Assembly (NCBI GenBank): GCA_949294425.1
Contig: CASFHJ010000248.1
Span: 1 to 16,809 of the forward strand
Length of the DNA: 16,809 bases
Origin: an uncultured Campylobacter sp.
GTDB lineage: Bacteria > Campylobacterota > Campylobacteria > Campylobacterales > Campylobacteraceae
Direction: 5' to 3'
The position numbers and the translations under genes were made by a program. The notes below the pieces were generated by a model that worked only from the letters and a program-made list of their open reading frames with translations, searched no databases and was not told the DNA's origin. Below, piece after piece: positions 1 through 7,540 of the stretch; position 1 is the stretch's first letter, and the number at the start of each line of letters is the position of its first letter.

Positions 1-247
1 TATTGTTTTCAAATTTAAAGCTAAAATTTTCCTTTTTTCCAAGCAGTTTTTCTTGATATTCATTAAAAATTTTAACAAAGGCATTATTTTTTTTAAAATA
101 TATATTTTTTTCGCCTTCTCCACTTATGCTTATGCTTGAAATTTTACTTCTTTTTATACTGATTTTATTAAAAAATTTAAGGCTAAGTCCCAAACAGTCA
201 AAGCCGGGACCCAAATTTGCACTAGTTGCAGGCACTATTATTTGCAT
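1..247 (-). CDS. thrB: Homoserine kinase ThrB, N-terminal part (runs off left edge)
   Basis: Phosphorylates homoserine with ATP in the cytoplasm, the step before threonine synthase. About 82 codons are present, starting at ATG 247-245 and leaving the window at base 1. Seen: the N-terminus [20 protein letters not shown] is the classic start of a GHMP-family homoserine kinase. The catalytic glycine-rich motif would lie further on, outside the window. An AGGA at 257-254, overlapping the TAG stop of tsaB, sits 6 bases before the ATG and selects it over the GTG just upstream (250-248). The gene follows tsaB by 8 bases and is the last visible member of the M23 peptidase-lpxC-tsaB-thrB unit, the same neighbours as in C. 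jejuni (from memory). Identification is firm despite the truncation. Confidence 0.93.
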   Translation of the reverse strand, partial: MQIIVPATSANLGPGFDCLGLSLKFFNKISIKRSKISSISISGEGEKNIYFKKNNAFVKIFNEYQEKLLGKKENFSFKFENN

Positions 248-255
248 CACATATC

Positions 256-702
256 CTAAATCACATCTAAAAAATAAAAGGGTAGGTTATCTTTTTCTAA
301 CTTTAAAGAACTTAAATTTTGTGGTAAAAAAAAGTCAGCACTAGCAACTTTTTTTAAAGAAATTTTTCCTTCTTCATAAACAAAGCAAAAATTTTTGTTA
401 GCACTTATTGCCTTGTAGCCATTTAACTCAAAGGCACTTACGGCAAAAAGAGGTATCTTAAGAACTATGCTTAGGGTTTTTAAGCTCAAATAGCTAAGCT
501 TTATACCCATGTAAGAACCGGGACCATTTGCGTAGTAGAGTTTTTTCAGCTTGTAGCCTTTTAAAATTTCATCTAATAAGATAGGTAAAGCCTCGCTTAC
601 TTTTTCCTCTTTTTTATACTCTTTTATGAGTTTATCATCTTCATAAAGCCCTATCATAAGGGGCTTTGATATGGCGTTTAAAAGTAGGCAGACTTCTTTT
701 AT
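256..702 (-). CDS. tsaB: TsaB-like protein of the tRNA t6A37 threonylcarbamoyl complex, start codon uncertain
   Basis: TsaB is the non-catalytic partner of TsaD in making N6-threonylcarbamoyladenosine at position 37 of ANN-decoding tRNAs. Seen: a segment [10 protein letters not shown] (about residues 59-68) matches the GPGSFTGLR signature of TsaB, and the N-terminus reads as the first beta hairpin of the fold only if translation starts upstream of the first ATG. That ATG (657-655) has no ribosome binding site and would remove the first strand. The frame is open upstream, and ATA at 702-700 lies 7 bases after AAAAGG (715-710) and overlaps the lpxC stop. I therefore place the start at 702, giving 148 residues; the conventional alternative is 657 (133 residues). 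E. coli TsaB is about 230 residues, so the C-terminal lobe is short; I recall the C. jejuni homologue being short as well. Confidence 0.72.
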   Translation of the reverse strand: MKEVCLLLNAISKPLMIGLYEDDKLIKEYKKEEKVSEALPILLDEILKGYKLKKLYYANGPGSYMGIKLSYLSLKTLSIVLKIPLFAVSAFELNGYKAISANKNFCFVYEEGKISLKKVASADFFLPQNLSSLKLEKDNLPFYFLDVI

Positions 703-1583
703 GCAAAAACCTTTTCATAAGCTTTTTCATACTCTTTTTCTACACTTACTATCTCGTAGGAGCTAGGGTTTTTTAAAACCTCTTTTGTTAAGAGATGATT
801 TAGGTGATGACTTCCTAGATAAGAGGTATAATCCCCAAAAACTCTGTATCCAAGCAGAGTAATATCTCCAATGGCATCTAAAATTTTATGCCTTACAAAT
901 TCATCTTGAAATCTTAAGCCTTCCGGATTTAAAACCTTATTATCATCTAAGATGATAGCGTTTTCAAGGCTACCTCCTAAGCCTAAATTCATGGCTCTTA
1001 AGGTGTTTACATCTTTTAAAAAACCAAATGTCCTTGCTCTGGCTATTTCTTCTATGTAGTTTTTCTTGCTAAATTCAAAATTATAACTTTGCTCACCTAT
1101 TATAGGATTGTCAAATTTTATAGTGTAGTTAATGCAAGGATTCTTAGTGGGACTTAGTCTTACAAATTTTTCCCCATCTTTAACCTCAACTACCTTTTTT
1201 ATAAGCATTATTTTTTTAGGGGCATCAAGCTCCTTTATCCCTGCCTCATCAAGCATCATACAAAAACTTATGCTACTTCCGTCCATTATAGGTGCTTCAT
1301 TTGCGTTTAAAACTATACGTATATTATCTATACCATAAGCATTTATGGCACTCATTAAATGCTCTATAGTTGATACAAAGCCTCTTTCATCTCCTATAAC
1401 CGTAGCCATTTTTGTATTTATAACATTTGATACATCAGCCTTATAGCTTACATTTAAATCACTTCTAAAAAAAACTACTCCAGAATTTGCTTCCATAGGC
1501 TCTAACCTTATTTCTATAGGTTGTCCTTTGTGAAGTCCTATGCCAACTCCTTTTACTGGCTTTGCTATACTAAGTTGTTTCAT
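699..1583 (-). CDS. lpxC: UDP-3-O-acyl-N-acetylglucosamine deacetylase LpxC
   Basis: Zinc-dependent cytoplasmic deacetylase that removes acetate from UDP-3-O-acyl-GlcNAc, the first committed step of lipid A synthesis. Seen, in 294 residues: STIEHLMSA with Glu74 and zinc ligand His75, RHKILDAIGD with His232 and Asp236 as the other zinc ligands, and a GSHHLNH segment where His259 corresponds to the E. coli catalytic His265. Length is close to E. coli LpxC (305). The ATG at 1583-1581 lies 2 bases after the stop of the M23 peptidase gene, with a GGTAGG-like binding site inside that gene's end. The stop TAA (701-699) overlaps the probable tsaB start. No key residue is missing. Confidence 0.96.
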   Translation of the reverse strand: MKQLSIAKPVKGVGIGLHKGQPIEIRLEPMEANSGVVFFRSDLNVSYKADVSNVINTKMATVIGDERGFVSTIEHLMSAINAYGIDNIRIVLNANEAPIMDGSSISFCMMLDEAGIKELDAPKKIMLIKKVVEVKDGEKFVRLSPTKNPCINYTIKFDNPIIGEQSYNFEFSKKNYIEEIARARTFGFLKDVNTLRAMNLGLGGSLENAIILDDNKVLNPEGLRFQDEFVRHKILDAIGDITLLGYRVFGDYTSYLGSHHLNHLLTKEVLKNPSSYEIVSVEKEYEKAYEKVFA

Positions 1584-1585
1584 CT

Positions 1586-2968
1586 TTACCTACCTAAAAT
1601 ATGCTTTGAAGCATCATCTAAAACTTGATGTATATGACTTTGTAGCCACTTTCTATCCTGCCACTGCTCAGGTCTTGTTTCAACTCCTTGCACTAAAATT
1701 CCAAAATGCAAGTGATCTCCCAAGGCAAGTCCGCTAACTCCGGTTGTAGCTATTTTATCATCTTTTTTCAAGTCCTCATCAAGCTCTACATAAGAATTTG
1801 TGCAATGCCCATAAAGACTATAAAGCCCAAATCCATGATATACTATCACATTTAAGCCATAAATTCCATTTTCTCCCACAAAAACTACCTTGCCCTCATT
1901 GCTATTTATAATGGGTGCTTGTGCCACACTTGCTAAATCAAGACCTAAGTGATAAGAATTTGACAGGCTTTGACCCTCATAAGAATAAAATCTATGATCG
2001 GCAAAATCAGCTACCTTAGCGGAGTTTTTAAGTGGTAAAAAGGGGCTTAGTTTGAAATTTTTTAGCTCATTTTCAGGCACCTTAGAGCTTATCTCGTGTA
2101 TTATTTTTTCATTTGATTCTCTTAGGGTTTCGTTTATAAATTTAAATCTTTCAAGTCTACTTAGCTCTGAATTTTGAGAGTATTGTTCGCTTAAGGTTTT
2201 TATTTTTCCGTCTAAAAACCTATCATTTAAGCTTATGTTTGAAACTCTGTATTTTCTATCTCTAAGATAAAATTTTATCCTTTCTTTTGTTATATTTTTA
2301 GCCTTGTCCTTAGCCACTATATCTGCAAAAAATTCTGCTTTTCTAGGATCCCATGCTATTAAAGCTGCGTAAAATCCATCTTTTAGGTATTTTTTGGCTA
2401 TGAATTTTTTTCCCTCATTATCCTCTATGTAAATCTCATCTAAATTCTCGTCCCTAGCCCTAAATACAACAGCAGCTGCACCGCCTTTTTCTATATATGG
2501 TGAGCTTGCTATGAGGTCTACGCTTGGCTTTTTAGAATCAAGCACCAAGACTATGTCTTTGGAAGCTGAATTTCCTCTTAAGAAATTCCAGTAAGAATTA
2601 TCCTTAGCCTCTATGCTTAATATATAATATTTAGCAACAGGTTTTGGCAAGATATCTGCTAAATTTATCCTTAGATCTAGGCTCTTGCTTTTATTTATCC
2701 TTTGTTCGCTTATAAGCACCCCGCTATCGTTTGAATCTAGCTTAAGGCTTATTTTAATAGAGCTTATGCCTGATTTTTCATCTTTTATGTTTATACTTAG
2801 GCTATCATCTGCCCTTGCAAAGATTGTGCTACCGCTGTTTATTATAGGTTCTTCTTTTTCAAAAATTTCAAATTTATTAAAACCATAAAATAAAATTATA
2901 AAAAGAAGTAGCAAGATAAAATAATAAATATATTTCTTTTTTTTACTTTTTTGCCTAGTTCTAAACAC
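1586..2968 (-). CDS. Membrane-anchored M23 (LytM-type) metallopeptidase
   Basis: Predicted peptidoglycan endopeptidase acting in the periplasm. Seen, in 460 residues: a basic N-terminus followed by one hydrophobic segment (about 13-30) that anchors the protein; a mid region (about 45-235) that looks like beta-rich Ig-like domains; a helical stretch (about 250-300); and a C-terminal LytM domain with HLGLD (His340, Asp344), YGH (His388) and HLHFG (His419, His421), the complete zinc and catalytic set. The start is GTG at 2968-2966, backed by AAAGGA (2980-2975) with a 6-base spacer. It is the first gene of the unit with lpxC, tsaB and thrB. The C. jejuni counterpart is Cj0131 (from memory). M23 enzymes in Campylobacterota help set cell shape, but which cross-link this one cuts cannot be read here. 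Confidence 0.92.
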   Translation of the reverse strand: MFRTRQKSKKKKYIYYFILLLLFIILFYGFNKFEIFEKEEPIINSGSTIFARADDSLSINIKDEKSGISSIKISLKLDSNDSGVLISEQRINKSKSLDLRINLADILPKPVAKYYILSIEAKDNSYWNFLRGNSASKDIVLVLDSKKPSVDLIASSPYIEKGGAAAVVFRARDENLDEIYIEDNEGKKFIAKKYLKDGFYAALIAWDPRKAEFFADIVAKDKAKNITKERIKFYLRDRKYRVSNISLNDRFLDGKIKTLSEQYSQNSELSRLERFKFINETLRESNEKIIHEISSKVPENELKNFKLSPFLPLKNSAKVADFADHRFYSYEGQSLSNSYHLGLDLASVAQAPIINSNEGKVVFVGENGIYGLNVIVYHGFGLYSLYGHCTNSYVELDEDLKKDDKIATTGVSGLALGDHLHFGILVQGVETRPEQWQDRKWLQSHIHQVLDDASKHILGR

Positions 2969-2992
2969 GATTTTTCCTTTCTTTAAGCCTTG

Positions 2993-2998
2993 ATTATA
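2993..2998 (-). promoter_or_regulatory. Probable -10 box for the M23 peptidase-lpxC-tsaB-thrB unit
   Basis: On the minus strand a perfect TATAAT lies at 2998-2993, in an A/T-rich upstream region as is usual for Campylobacter sigma-70 promoters, which lack a clear -35 box. Transcription would start near 2986, leaving a leader of under 20 bases before the GTG start. It sits in the 75-base gap after tyrA, where I see no terminator, so read-through from tyrA is also possible. Confidence 0.5.
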
Positions 2999-3043
2999 AC
3001 TATTTTTAGTAAATATTAACTACATCTTAAGGGCTAAAATATT

Positions 3044-3871
3044 TTATAAAATTTTTCTTAGCTCATTTGCCTTTTTCATCCACTCATCAAGCTCCTTTGA
3101 ATTTGATGATTTTATCATTTGTTTGCAATACTCTAGCTCTTTTTGAAAGAATTCTATACTTGATATTAAATTATCCTTATTTTGTTCAAAAATGCTTACC
3201 CACATGTTTGGATTTGATTTTGCAAGGCGGGACATTCCTTTAAAAGATGGTCCGCCAAGATAGGCTATATTTCTTTTATCTTCCTTACTCATAACATAAT
3301 TTGCCAGTGAAAAACTAATGGCATGAGGTAGATGAGATATTATGGCTGTGTGCTCATCGTGTGCTACGCTATCCATAAAGATTATACGCATTCTTAAATT
3401 TGAAAATAATTCCACAGCTCTTTTTTGGTGCAAATCATCAGCTACTTCACTATCGCAAAGCACACAAACTGCGTCTGTGTATAGGTCTTTTTGGGCTGCT
3501 TTTGGACCGCTATTTTCTGTTCCTGCCATTGGATGTGCGAAGATACTTTGTTTTATGAGTTGCTTTGGTAAATTTTCTATAATCTTTCTTTTTGTGCTTC
3601 CAAGTTCTATTATTGTCGTGCTTGGTAAGAGATGAGTTAGTTTTTTTAGTATCTTAATGATGGCATCAACAGGCACGGCTATAAAGACTATATCACATTT
3701 TTTAAGATCATTAAATTCTATAAGCTCATGTATGAGTCCTAGTTTTAAAGCCTCTTCTTCGTGTTTTTTGTCTAAATCAAGCCCATAAACAGTGCTTATT
3801 AATTTATTTTCTTTTAGGCAAAGTCCAAGTGAGCCGCCTATTAGCCCAAGACCTATAATAGCTATTTTCAT
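3044..3871 (-). CDS. tyrA: Prephenate dehydrogenase TyrA
   Basis: Converts prephenate to 4-hydroxyphenylpyruvate with NAD(P)+, feeding tyrosine synthesis in the cytoplasm. Seen, in 275 residues: an N-terminal Rossmann fold opening with IGLGLIGGSLG (about 6-16), the acidic LDLD (31-34) after the second strand typical of NAD preference, ELGSTK (89-94), FAHPMAG (111-117), and the helical domain with AHDEHTAIISHLPH (about 170-183) and GGPSFKGMSRLA (206-217) that bind prephenate. It is monofunctional, with neither a chorismate mutase nor an ACT domain attached. The ATG at 3871-3869 is preceded by GGGGGA (3886-3881) with a 9-base spacer. It is divergent from bamA and upstream of the M23 peptidase unit. 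Confidence 0.95.
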   Translation of the reverse strand: MKIAIIGLGLIGGSLGLCLKENKLISTVYGLDLDKKHEEEALKLGLIHELIEFNDLKKCDIVFIAVPVDAIIKILKKLTHLLPSTTIIELGSTKRKIIENLPKQLIKQSIFAHPMAGTENSGPKAAQKDLYTDAVCVLCDSEVADDLHQKRAVELFSNLRMRIIFMDSVAHDEHTAIISHLPHAISFSLANYVMSKEDKRNIAYLGGPSFKGMSRLAKSNPNMWVSIFEQNKDNLISSIEFFQKELEYCKQMIKSSNSKELDEWMKKANELRKIL

Positions 3872-3914
3872 AAGCTTTTATCCCCCAAATAACCTTAAGT
3901 TAAATAATATTAGA

Positions 3915-3921
3915 TATTATA
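3915..3921. promoter_or_regulatory. Overlapping divergent -10 boxes for tyrA and bamA
   Basis: The 81-base gap between the two divergent genes holds one near-palindromic A/T element. Read on the minus strand it is a perfect TATAAT (3921-3916), about 45 bases before the tyrA ATG; read on the plus strand it is TATTAT (3915-3920), about 33 bases before the bamA ATG. Both distances fit sigma-70 promoters. The two promoters would then share the same bases and could not be occupied at once. Inference from sequence only. Confidence 0.4.
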
Positions 3922-3952
3922 CAGGCTTTGTTTTAAGAAAAAATGGAAAAAT

Positions 3953-6181
3953 ATGAAAAAAAGTATAAGTGTTTTAATTTTATCTTTTGCTTTTTCTTAC
4001 GCCCTACCCATTAGCTCTATAAGCTTTGAGGGACTTACTCATATCTCACAAGATAGTGCTATAGTGCTTAGTGGTCTTAAAATAGGTGATGAGCTTAATG
4101 AGGAAAAGATAAATGAGGCTATTTTAAATTTATATAAGCAAAATTATTTCAGCGATATAGAAGTCTTGCAAGAAGGCAGTGCTTTGGTATTTCGTGTAAA
4201 GCAAAGACCTGTGATTTCTAGGATAGATATAACAGGAGTATCATCTAATGATAGAAAACAAATAGATACTATCTTAGGTATAAGAAAGGGAACTCTTTAC
4301 AATGAATATATCTTAAAAGAAGCAGCACAAAGAATAAAACTTTATTACGAGTCAAAGGGTTATTTTGATAGCGTTGTTGAATTTAACACACAAAGTCTTA
4401 GTGAGTCTGATTCTTTACAGGTAAATTTTTTAGTAAATCGCGGTGAAAATATAATAATACAAAATGTAATTTTAGCTGGTGCAAAAGAATTTTCTTACTC
4501 TCACATAGAACCAGCCTTAGTGAATAAAAAAAGAGAATTTATGGGCTGGATGTGGGGTAGAAATGATGGAAAATTAAATATCTTTGAACTACCAAATGAT
4601 AGCTCTAGAGTGGCTGATGAGTATATGAAAAAAGGATTTTTAGATGTAAAAGTCTCCCCAGCAGCACTTAGTGTTGATTCTAAAAACTACAATGCTAAGT
4701 TATCGTTTTTCATAGAAGAAGGACAGGTTTATAAAATTTCAGATATAAGGATAGAAAATCCCGTATTTACTGAGGAGCAAAATGAGGCTAAGCTAAATTC
4801 TTTAGAAAGCAAGGTAGATGAAGTAGCTAGTATAGAAAAAATAAGAGCTGATATAAATTTTATACAAACAGATACTGCAAACCTAGGTTACGCCTTTTCT
4901 GAGGTTTATCCTGATATACAAAAAGATGAGTTAAATGCTAGAGCCAGTATAGTTTTTAGAGTTATTCCAAATGATAAGGTCTATATAAGAGATGTTATCA
5001 TAAAGGGAAATACAAGAACAGCTGATAGAGTAATAAGAAGAGAGCTTTATTTAACAGAGGGAAATTTATATCATAAAGATGACCTAACAGAGTCTATAAA
5101 CGCACTTAAAAGAACCTCTTATTTTGATGATGTTAAGGTGGAGGAAAGAAGGATAAATTCCTCGCAAATTGATTTATTTGTCGAGGTAAAAGAGGCTTCA
5201 ACCGGTGCAATTAGCGGTGGGCTTGGCTTTAGCTCTGCTGATGGACTTTTATTAAACGCCTCTTATAGCGATAATAACTTGCTTGGCTCTGGTATGAGAA
5301 GCATAGTGAGTGTGGATAGGTCTTATAATTACTTAATGGGTAGGATAGGGCTTACAAATCCACGCTTAGCAGATAGCGAGTATAGTTTAGGCGGTAGCTT
5401 ATATGCTAATCAATACGCTTGGGATAATTATAGCGATAGAATTTATGGAGGAGAGATAAACATAGGCAGGAGATTTGCTAGATATTTTTCTGCTGGATTT
5501 TCTTATAACTTAGAGCAAAATGATATATATTCATTAAGTCAAGAGCTTATCTTAACTGGCTATGAGCTTGGAAAAACTATAAAAAGCTCGCTAACTCCTT
5601 ATATTTCTTTTAACAATACAGATGATTACTACCTACCAAGAAGAGGTATAATAGCCTCAACTAGACTTGAAGTAGCAGGAGTTGGCGGAGATCAAAAATT
5701 CTTAACCTCTACCACATCTTTTAATTTTTATCAAGGGCTTGAGGATTTTATAGGCTTAGATCTTATATATAGGTATAAATTTAATTTTTACAAGACTTGG
5801 GATATGGGAAATTTACCGATAAATCAAAGATTTTTCTTGGGCGGCATTGGCTCTATAAGAGGTTTTGAAAATAGAAGTTTAAGCCCTAAAAATATATATG
5901 GTTATGATGAGGGTGGAACCATAGCCTTTACAAACTCAGTAGAGCTTTCCTTTCCTTTGATAGATAGGGTAAAACTAAGAGGAGCCTTGTTTTTTGACTA
6001 TGGTGCCATAGGAAGAGAGGTTTTAGACCCTCACAAAAGTAAGCACAGATATAGCACCGGAGTATCTATAGAGTGGATAACTCCATTTGGTCCTTTGCAG
6101 TTAGTCTTTGCAAAACCTTTAAATGCCAAGCCAACAGATGAGCCTAGCACATTTGAATTTACAATAGGAACTAGATTTTAA
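3953..6181 (+). CDS. bamA: Outer-membrane protein assembly factor BamA
   Basis: Central barrel of the BAM machine, which folds and inserts beta-barrel proteins into the outer membrane. Seen, in 742 residues: a Sec signal peptide (about 1-17, ending near SYALP); a chain of POTRA-type repeats up to about residue 410, each with the beta-alpha-alpha-beta pattern and phrases such as ISFEGLTHIS and VIIKGNTRTADRVIRREL; then a barrel from about residue 417 with the conserved IRGF tip of loop 6 (Arg636-Gly637-Phe638) and a C-terminal aromatic residue (TIGTRF) that acts as the barrel signal. It is somewhat shorter than E. coli BamA (810). A GGA 5 bases ahead of the ATG is a modest binding site. This gene would also be needed to insert the PagP barrel encoded later in the window. 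Confidence 0.95.
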   Translation: MKKSISVLILSFAFSYALPISSISFEGLTHISQDSAIVLSGLKIGDELNEEKINEAILNLYKQNYFSDIEVLQEGSALVFRVKQRPVISRIDITGVSSNDRKQIDTILGIRKGTLYNEYILKEAAQRIKLYYESKGYFDSVVEFNTQSLSESDSLQVNFLVNRGENIIIQNVILAGAKEFSYSHIEPALVNKKREFMGWMWGRNDGKLNIFELPNDSSRVADEYMKKGFLDVKVSPAALSVDSKNYNAKLSFFIEEGQVYKISDIRIENPVFTEEQNEAKLNSLESKVDEVASIEKIRADINFIQTDTANLGYAFSEVYPDIQKDELNARASIVFRVIPNDKVYIRDVIIKGNTRTADRVIRRELYLTEGNLYHKDDLTESINALKRTSYFDDVKVEERRINSSQIDLFVEVKEASTGAISGGLGFSSADGLLLNASYSDNNLLGSGMRSIVSVDRSYNYLMGRIGLTNPRLADSEYSLGGSLYANQYAWDNYSDRIYGGEINIGRRFARYFSAGFSYNLEQNDIYSLSQELILTGYELGKTIKSSLTPYISFNNTDDYYLPRRGIIASTRLEVAGVGGDQKFLTSTTSFNFYQGLEDFIGLDLIYRYKFNFYKTWDMGNLPINQRFFLGGIGSIRGFENRSLSPKNIYGYDEGGTIAFTNSVELSFPLIDRVKLRGALFFDYGAIGREVLDPHKSKHRYSTGVSIEWITPFGPLQLVFAKPLNAKPTDEPSTFEFTIGTRF

Positions 6182-6203
6182 GCTAAGATTTTTTTAATTG
6201 TAG

Positions 6204-6209
6204 TAAAAT
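6204..6209 (+). promoter_or_regulatory. Possible -10 box for the accD-led operon
   Basis: TAAAAT at 6204-6209 sits behind a T-rich run in the 54-base gap between bamA and accD, 26 bases before the accD ATG, and an AAGG (6226-6229) gives the binding site. No terminator separates bamA from accD, so the operon may also be read through from bamA. Confidence 0.33.
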
Positions 6210-6235
6210 ACTTAATTTCTTGAAAAAGGTTTTTT

Positions 6236-7072
6236 ATGAATTTTTTAGATATGTTTTCAGGGATTAGACGTAAGCAATCAAGTCCAAAAGATGCGCCAGA
6301 TCACTGGGTGAAGTGTGATAATTGTTTTGCTCTTATGTATGATAAAGAAATTCAACTAAATTTAAATGTATGCCCAAAGTGTAATTTTCACATGAGAATT
6401 TCTGCCATGGATAGGATAAATATTTTATGCGATGAAAATTCTTTTGTGGAATATGATGCAAATTTAGAAGCTGTAGACCCACTTAAATTTGTAGATAGTA
6501 AGTCTTATAAGAAAAGGTTAAGCGAGGCTGAGGCAAAGACGAGTAAAAAAAGCTCTGCTATTAGTGGAGAATGTAGCGTAGATGGGGTAAAAACTCAAAT
6601 AGTAGTTTTTGACTTTGCCTTTATGGGAGGATCTTTAGCCTCTGTTGAAGGAGAAAAGATAGTAAGAGCTTGTCAAAGGGCAAGATCTAGAAAAACGCCT
6701 CTTCTTATCGTCTCTGCTTCAGGTGGAGCTAGAATGCAAGAAAGCACCTTTTCTTTGATGCAAATGAGTAAGACAAGTGCCGCTTTAAAATTACTAGCAC
6801 AGGACAAGCTTCCTTATATAAGCCTCTTAACCCACCCTACCTTAGGAGGAGTTTCAGCTTCCTTTGCCTTTTTAGGAGATATAATCATAGCCGAACCGGG
6901 CGCTTTAATAGGCTTTGCAGGAGCTAGGGTTATAAAGCAAACCATAGGAGCTGACTTACCAGAGGGCTTTCAAACTGCTGAATTTTTGCTAGAGCATGGC
7001 TTAATTGATGGCATAGTTCCTAGAAGCGAACAAAAAAAATATCTGGGCGATTTTTTGAAATTTTTTAGCTAG
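6236..7072 (+). CDS. accD: Acetyl-CoA carboxylase carboxyltransferase subunit beta AccD
   Basis: With AccA, transfers the carboxyl group from biotin to acetyl-CoA to make malonyl-CoA, the first step of fatty acid synthesis; cytoplasmic. Seen, in 278 residues: the zinc ribbon with Cys27, Cys30, Cys46 and Cys49, then the crotonase-like carboxyltransferase domain with GGSLASVEGEKI (131-142), SASGGARMQES (160-170), GGVSASFA (204-211) and PGALIGFAG (221-229). Length is typical for bacterial AccD. It opens a run of six plus-strand genes and is followed by rlmH after 8 bases. In C. jejuni a suhB gene lies between bamA and accD as I remember it; here it is absent. Ends in TAG, which matters for reading the secA amber. 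Confidence 0.96.
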   Translation: MNFLDMFSGIRRKQSSPKDAPDHWVKCDNCFALMYDKEIQLNLNVCPKCNFHMRISAMDRINILCDENSFVEYDANLEAVDPLKFVDSKSYKKRLSEAEAKTSKKSSAISGECSVDGVKTQIVVFDFAFMGGSLASVEGEKIVRACQRARSRKTPLLIVSASGGARMQESTFSLMQMSKTSAALKLLAQDKLPYISLLTHPTLGGVSASFAFLGDIIIAEPGALIGFAGARVIKQTIGADLPEGFQTAEFLLEHGLIDGIVPRSEQKKYLGDFLKFFS

Positions 7073-7080
7073 GAATAATC

Positions 7081-7530
7081 TTGCAAGTTTATATAAATTC
7101 TATACAAAAAAATGCTGATTTTGCAGAGCTTGGAGCAAGATATATTAAGCTAATTAGCATTTATGCTGATGTTAAGGATAATGTATTTTTCAACTCAAAG
7201 ATAGCAAGGGCACAAAAAGAGGGGCTTAGTTTTGCTCAAAAAAGCTATGAGGAGCTTTTTTTACCTCTTAAAAAGGGCTTTAATATAGTCCTAGATGAAA
7301 AGGGCAAGGAGCTTGATAGTAAGGCTTTTTCAAAGCTTTTGTCTTCAAAGTCTGTGCTAAGCTTTTTTATAGCCGGAGCTTATGGTTTTAGCGATAATTT
7401 TAAAAAAAATTGCGATTTTACTCTGTCTTTAAGTAGGTTAACTCTAGCGCATAGTCTTGCTAAAATCCTTCTTTTAGAGCAAATTTATCGTGCTTTTTGC
7501 ATAAATAATAAACACCCCTATCACAAATGA
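7081..7530 (+). CDS. rlmH: 23S rRNA pseudouridine-1915 N3-methyltransferase RlmH
   Basis: SPOUT-class methyltransferase that modifies pseudouridine 1915 in helix 69 of 23S rRNA on the assembled 70S ribosome, using S-adenosylmethionine. Seen, in 149 residues: the knot-forming SAM-binding loop FFIAGAYGF (about 95-103), the SLSRLTLAH segment (116-124), and the family's C-terminal HPYHK (145-149). The start is TTG at 7081, preceded by AGGA with a 6-base spacer; no in-frame ATG lies near the family's usual N-terminus. Length is close to E. coli RlmH (155). C. jejuni has a DksA-like gene next to the equivalent locus, from memory; none is present here. Confidence 0.93.
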   Translation: MQVYINSIQKNADFAELGARYIKLISIYADVKDNVFFNSKIARAQKEGLSFAQKSYEELFLPLKKGFNIVLDEKGKELDSKAFSKLLSSKSVLSFFIAGAYGFSDNFKKNCDFTLSLSRLTLAHSLAKILLLEQIYRAFCINNKHPYHK

Positions 7531-7540
7531 GGAGATTTTT

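Noticed and set aside
126..344. Plus-strand open frame over thrB and tsaB
   Set aside because: It is antisense to two recognisable genes and is the expected reverse reading of A/T-rich coding DNA.
3881..3886. G run ahead of tyrA as a phase-variable tract
   Set aside because: Five G is too short for the slippage seen in Campylobacter contingency genes, and it serves well as the ribosome binding site.
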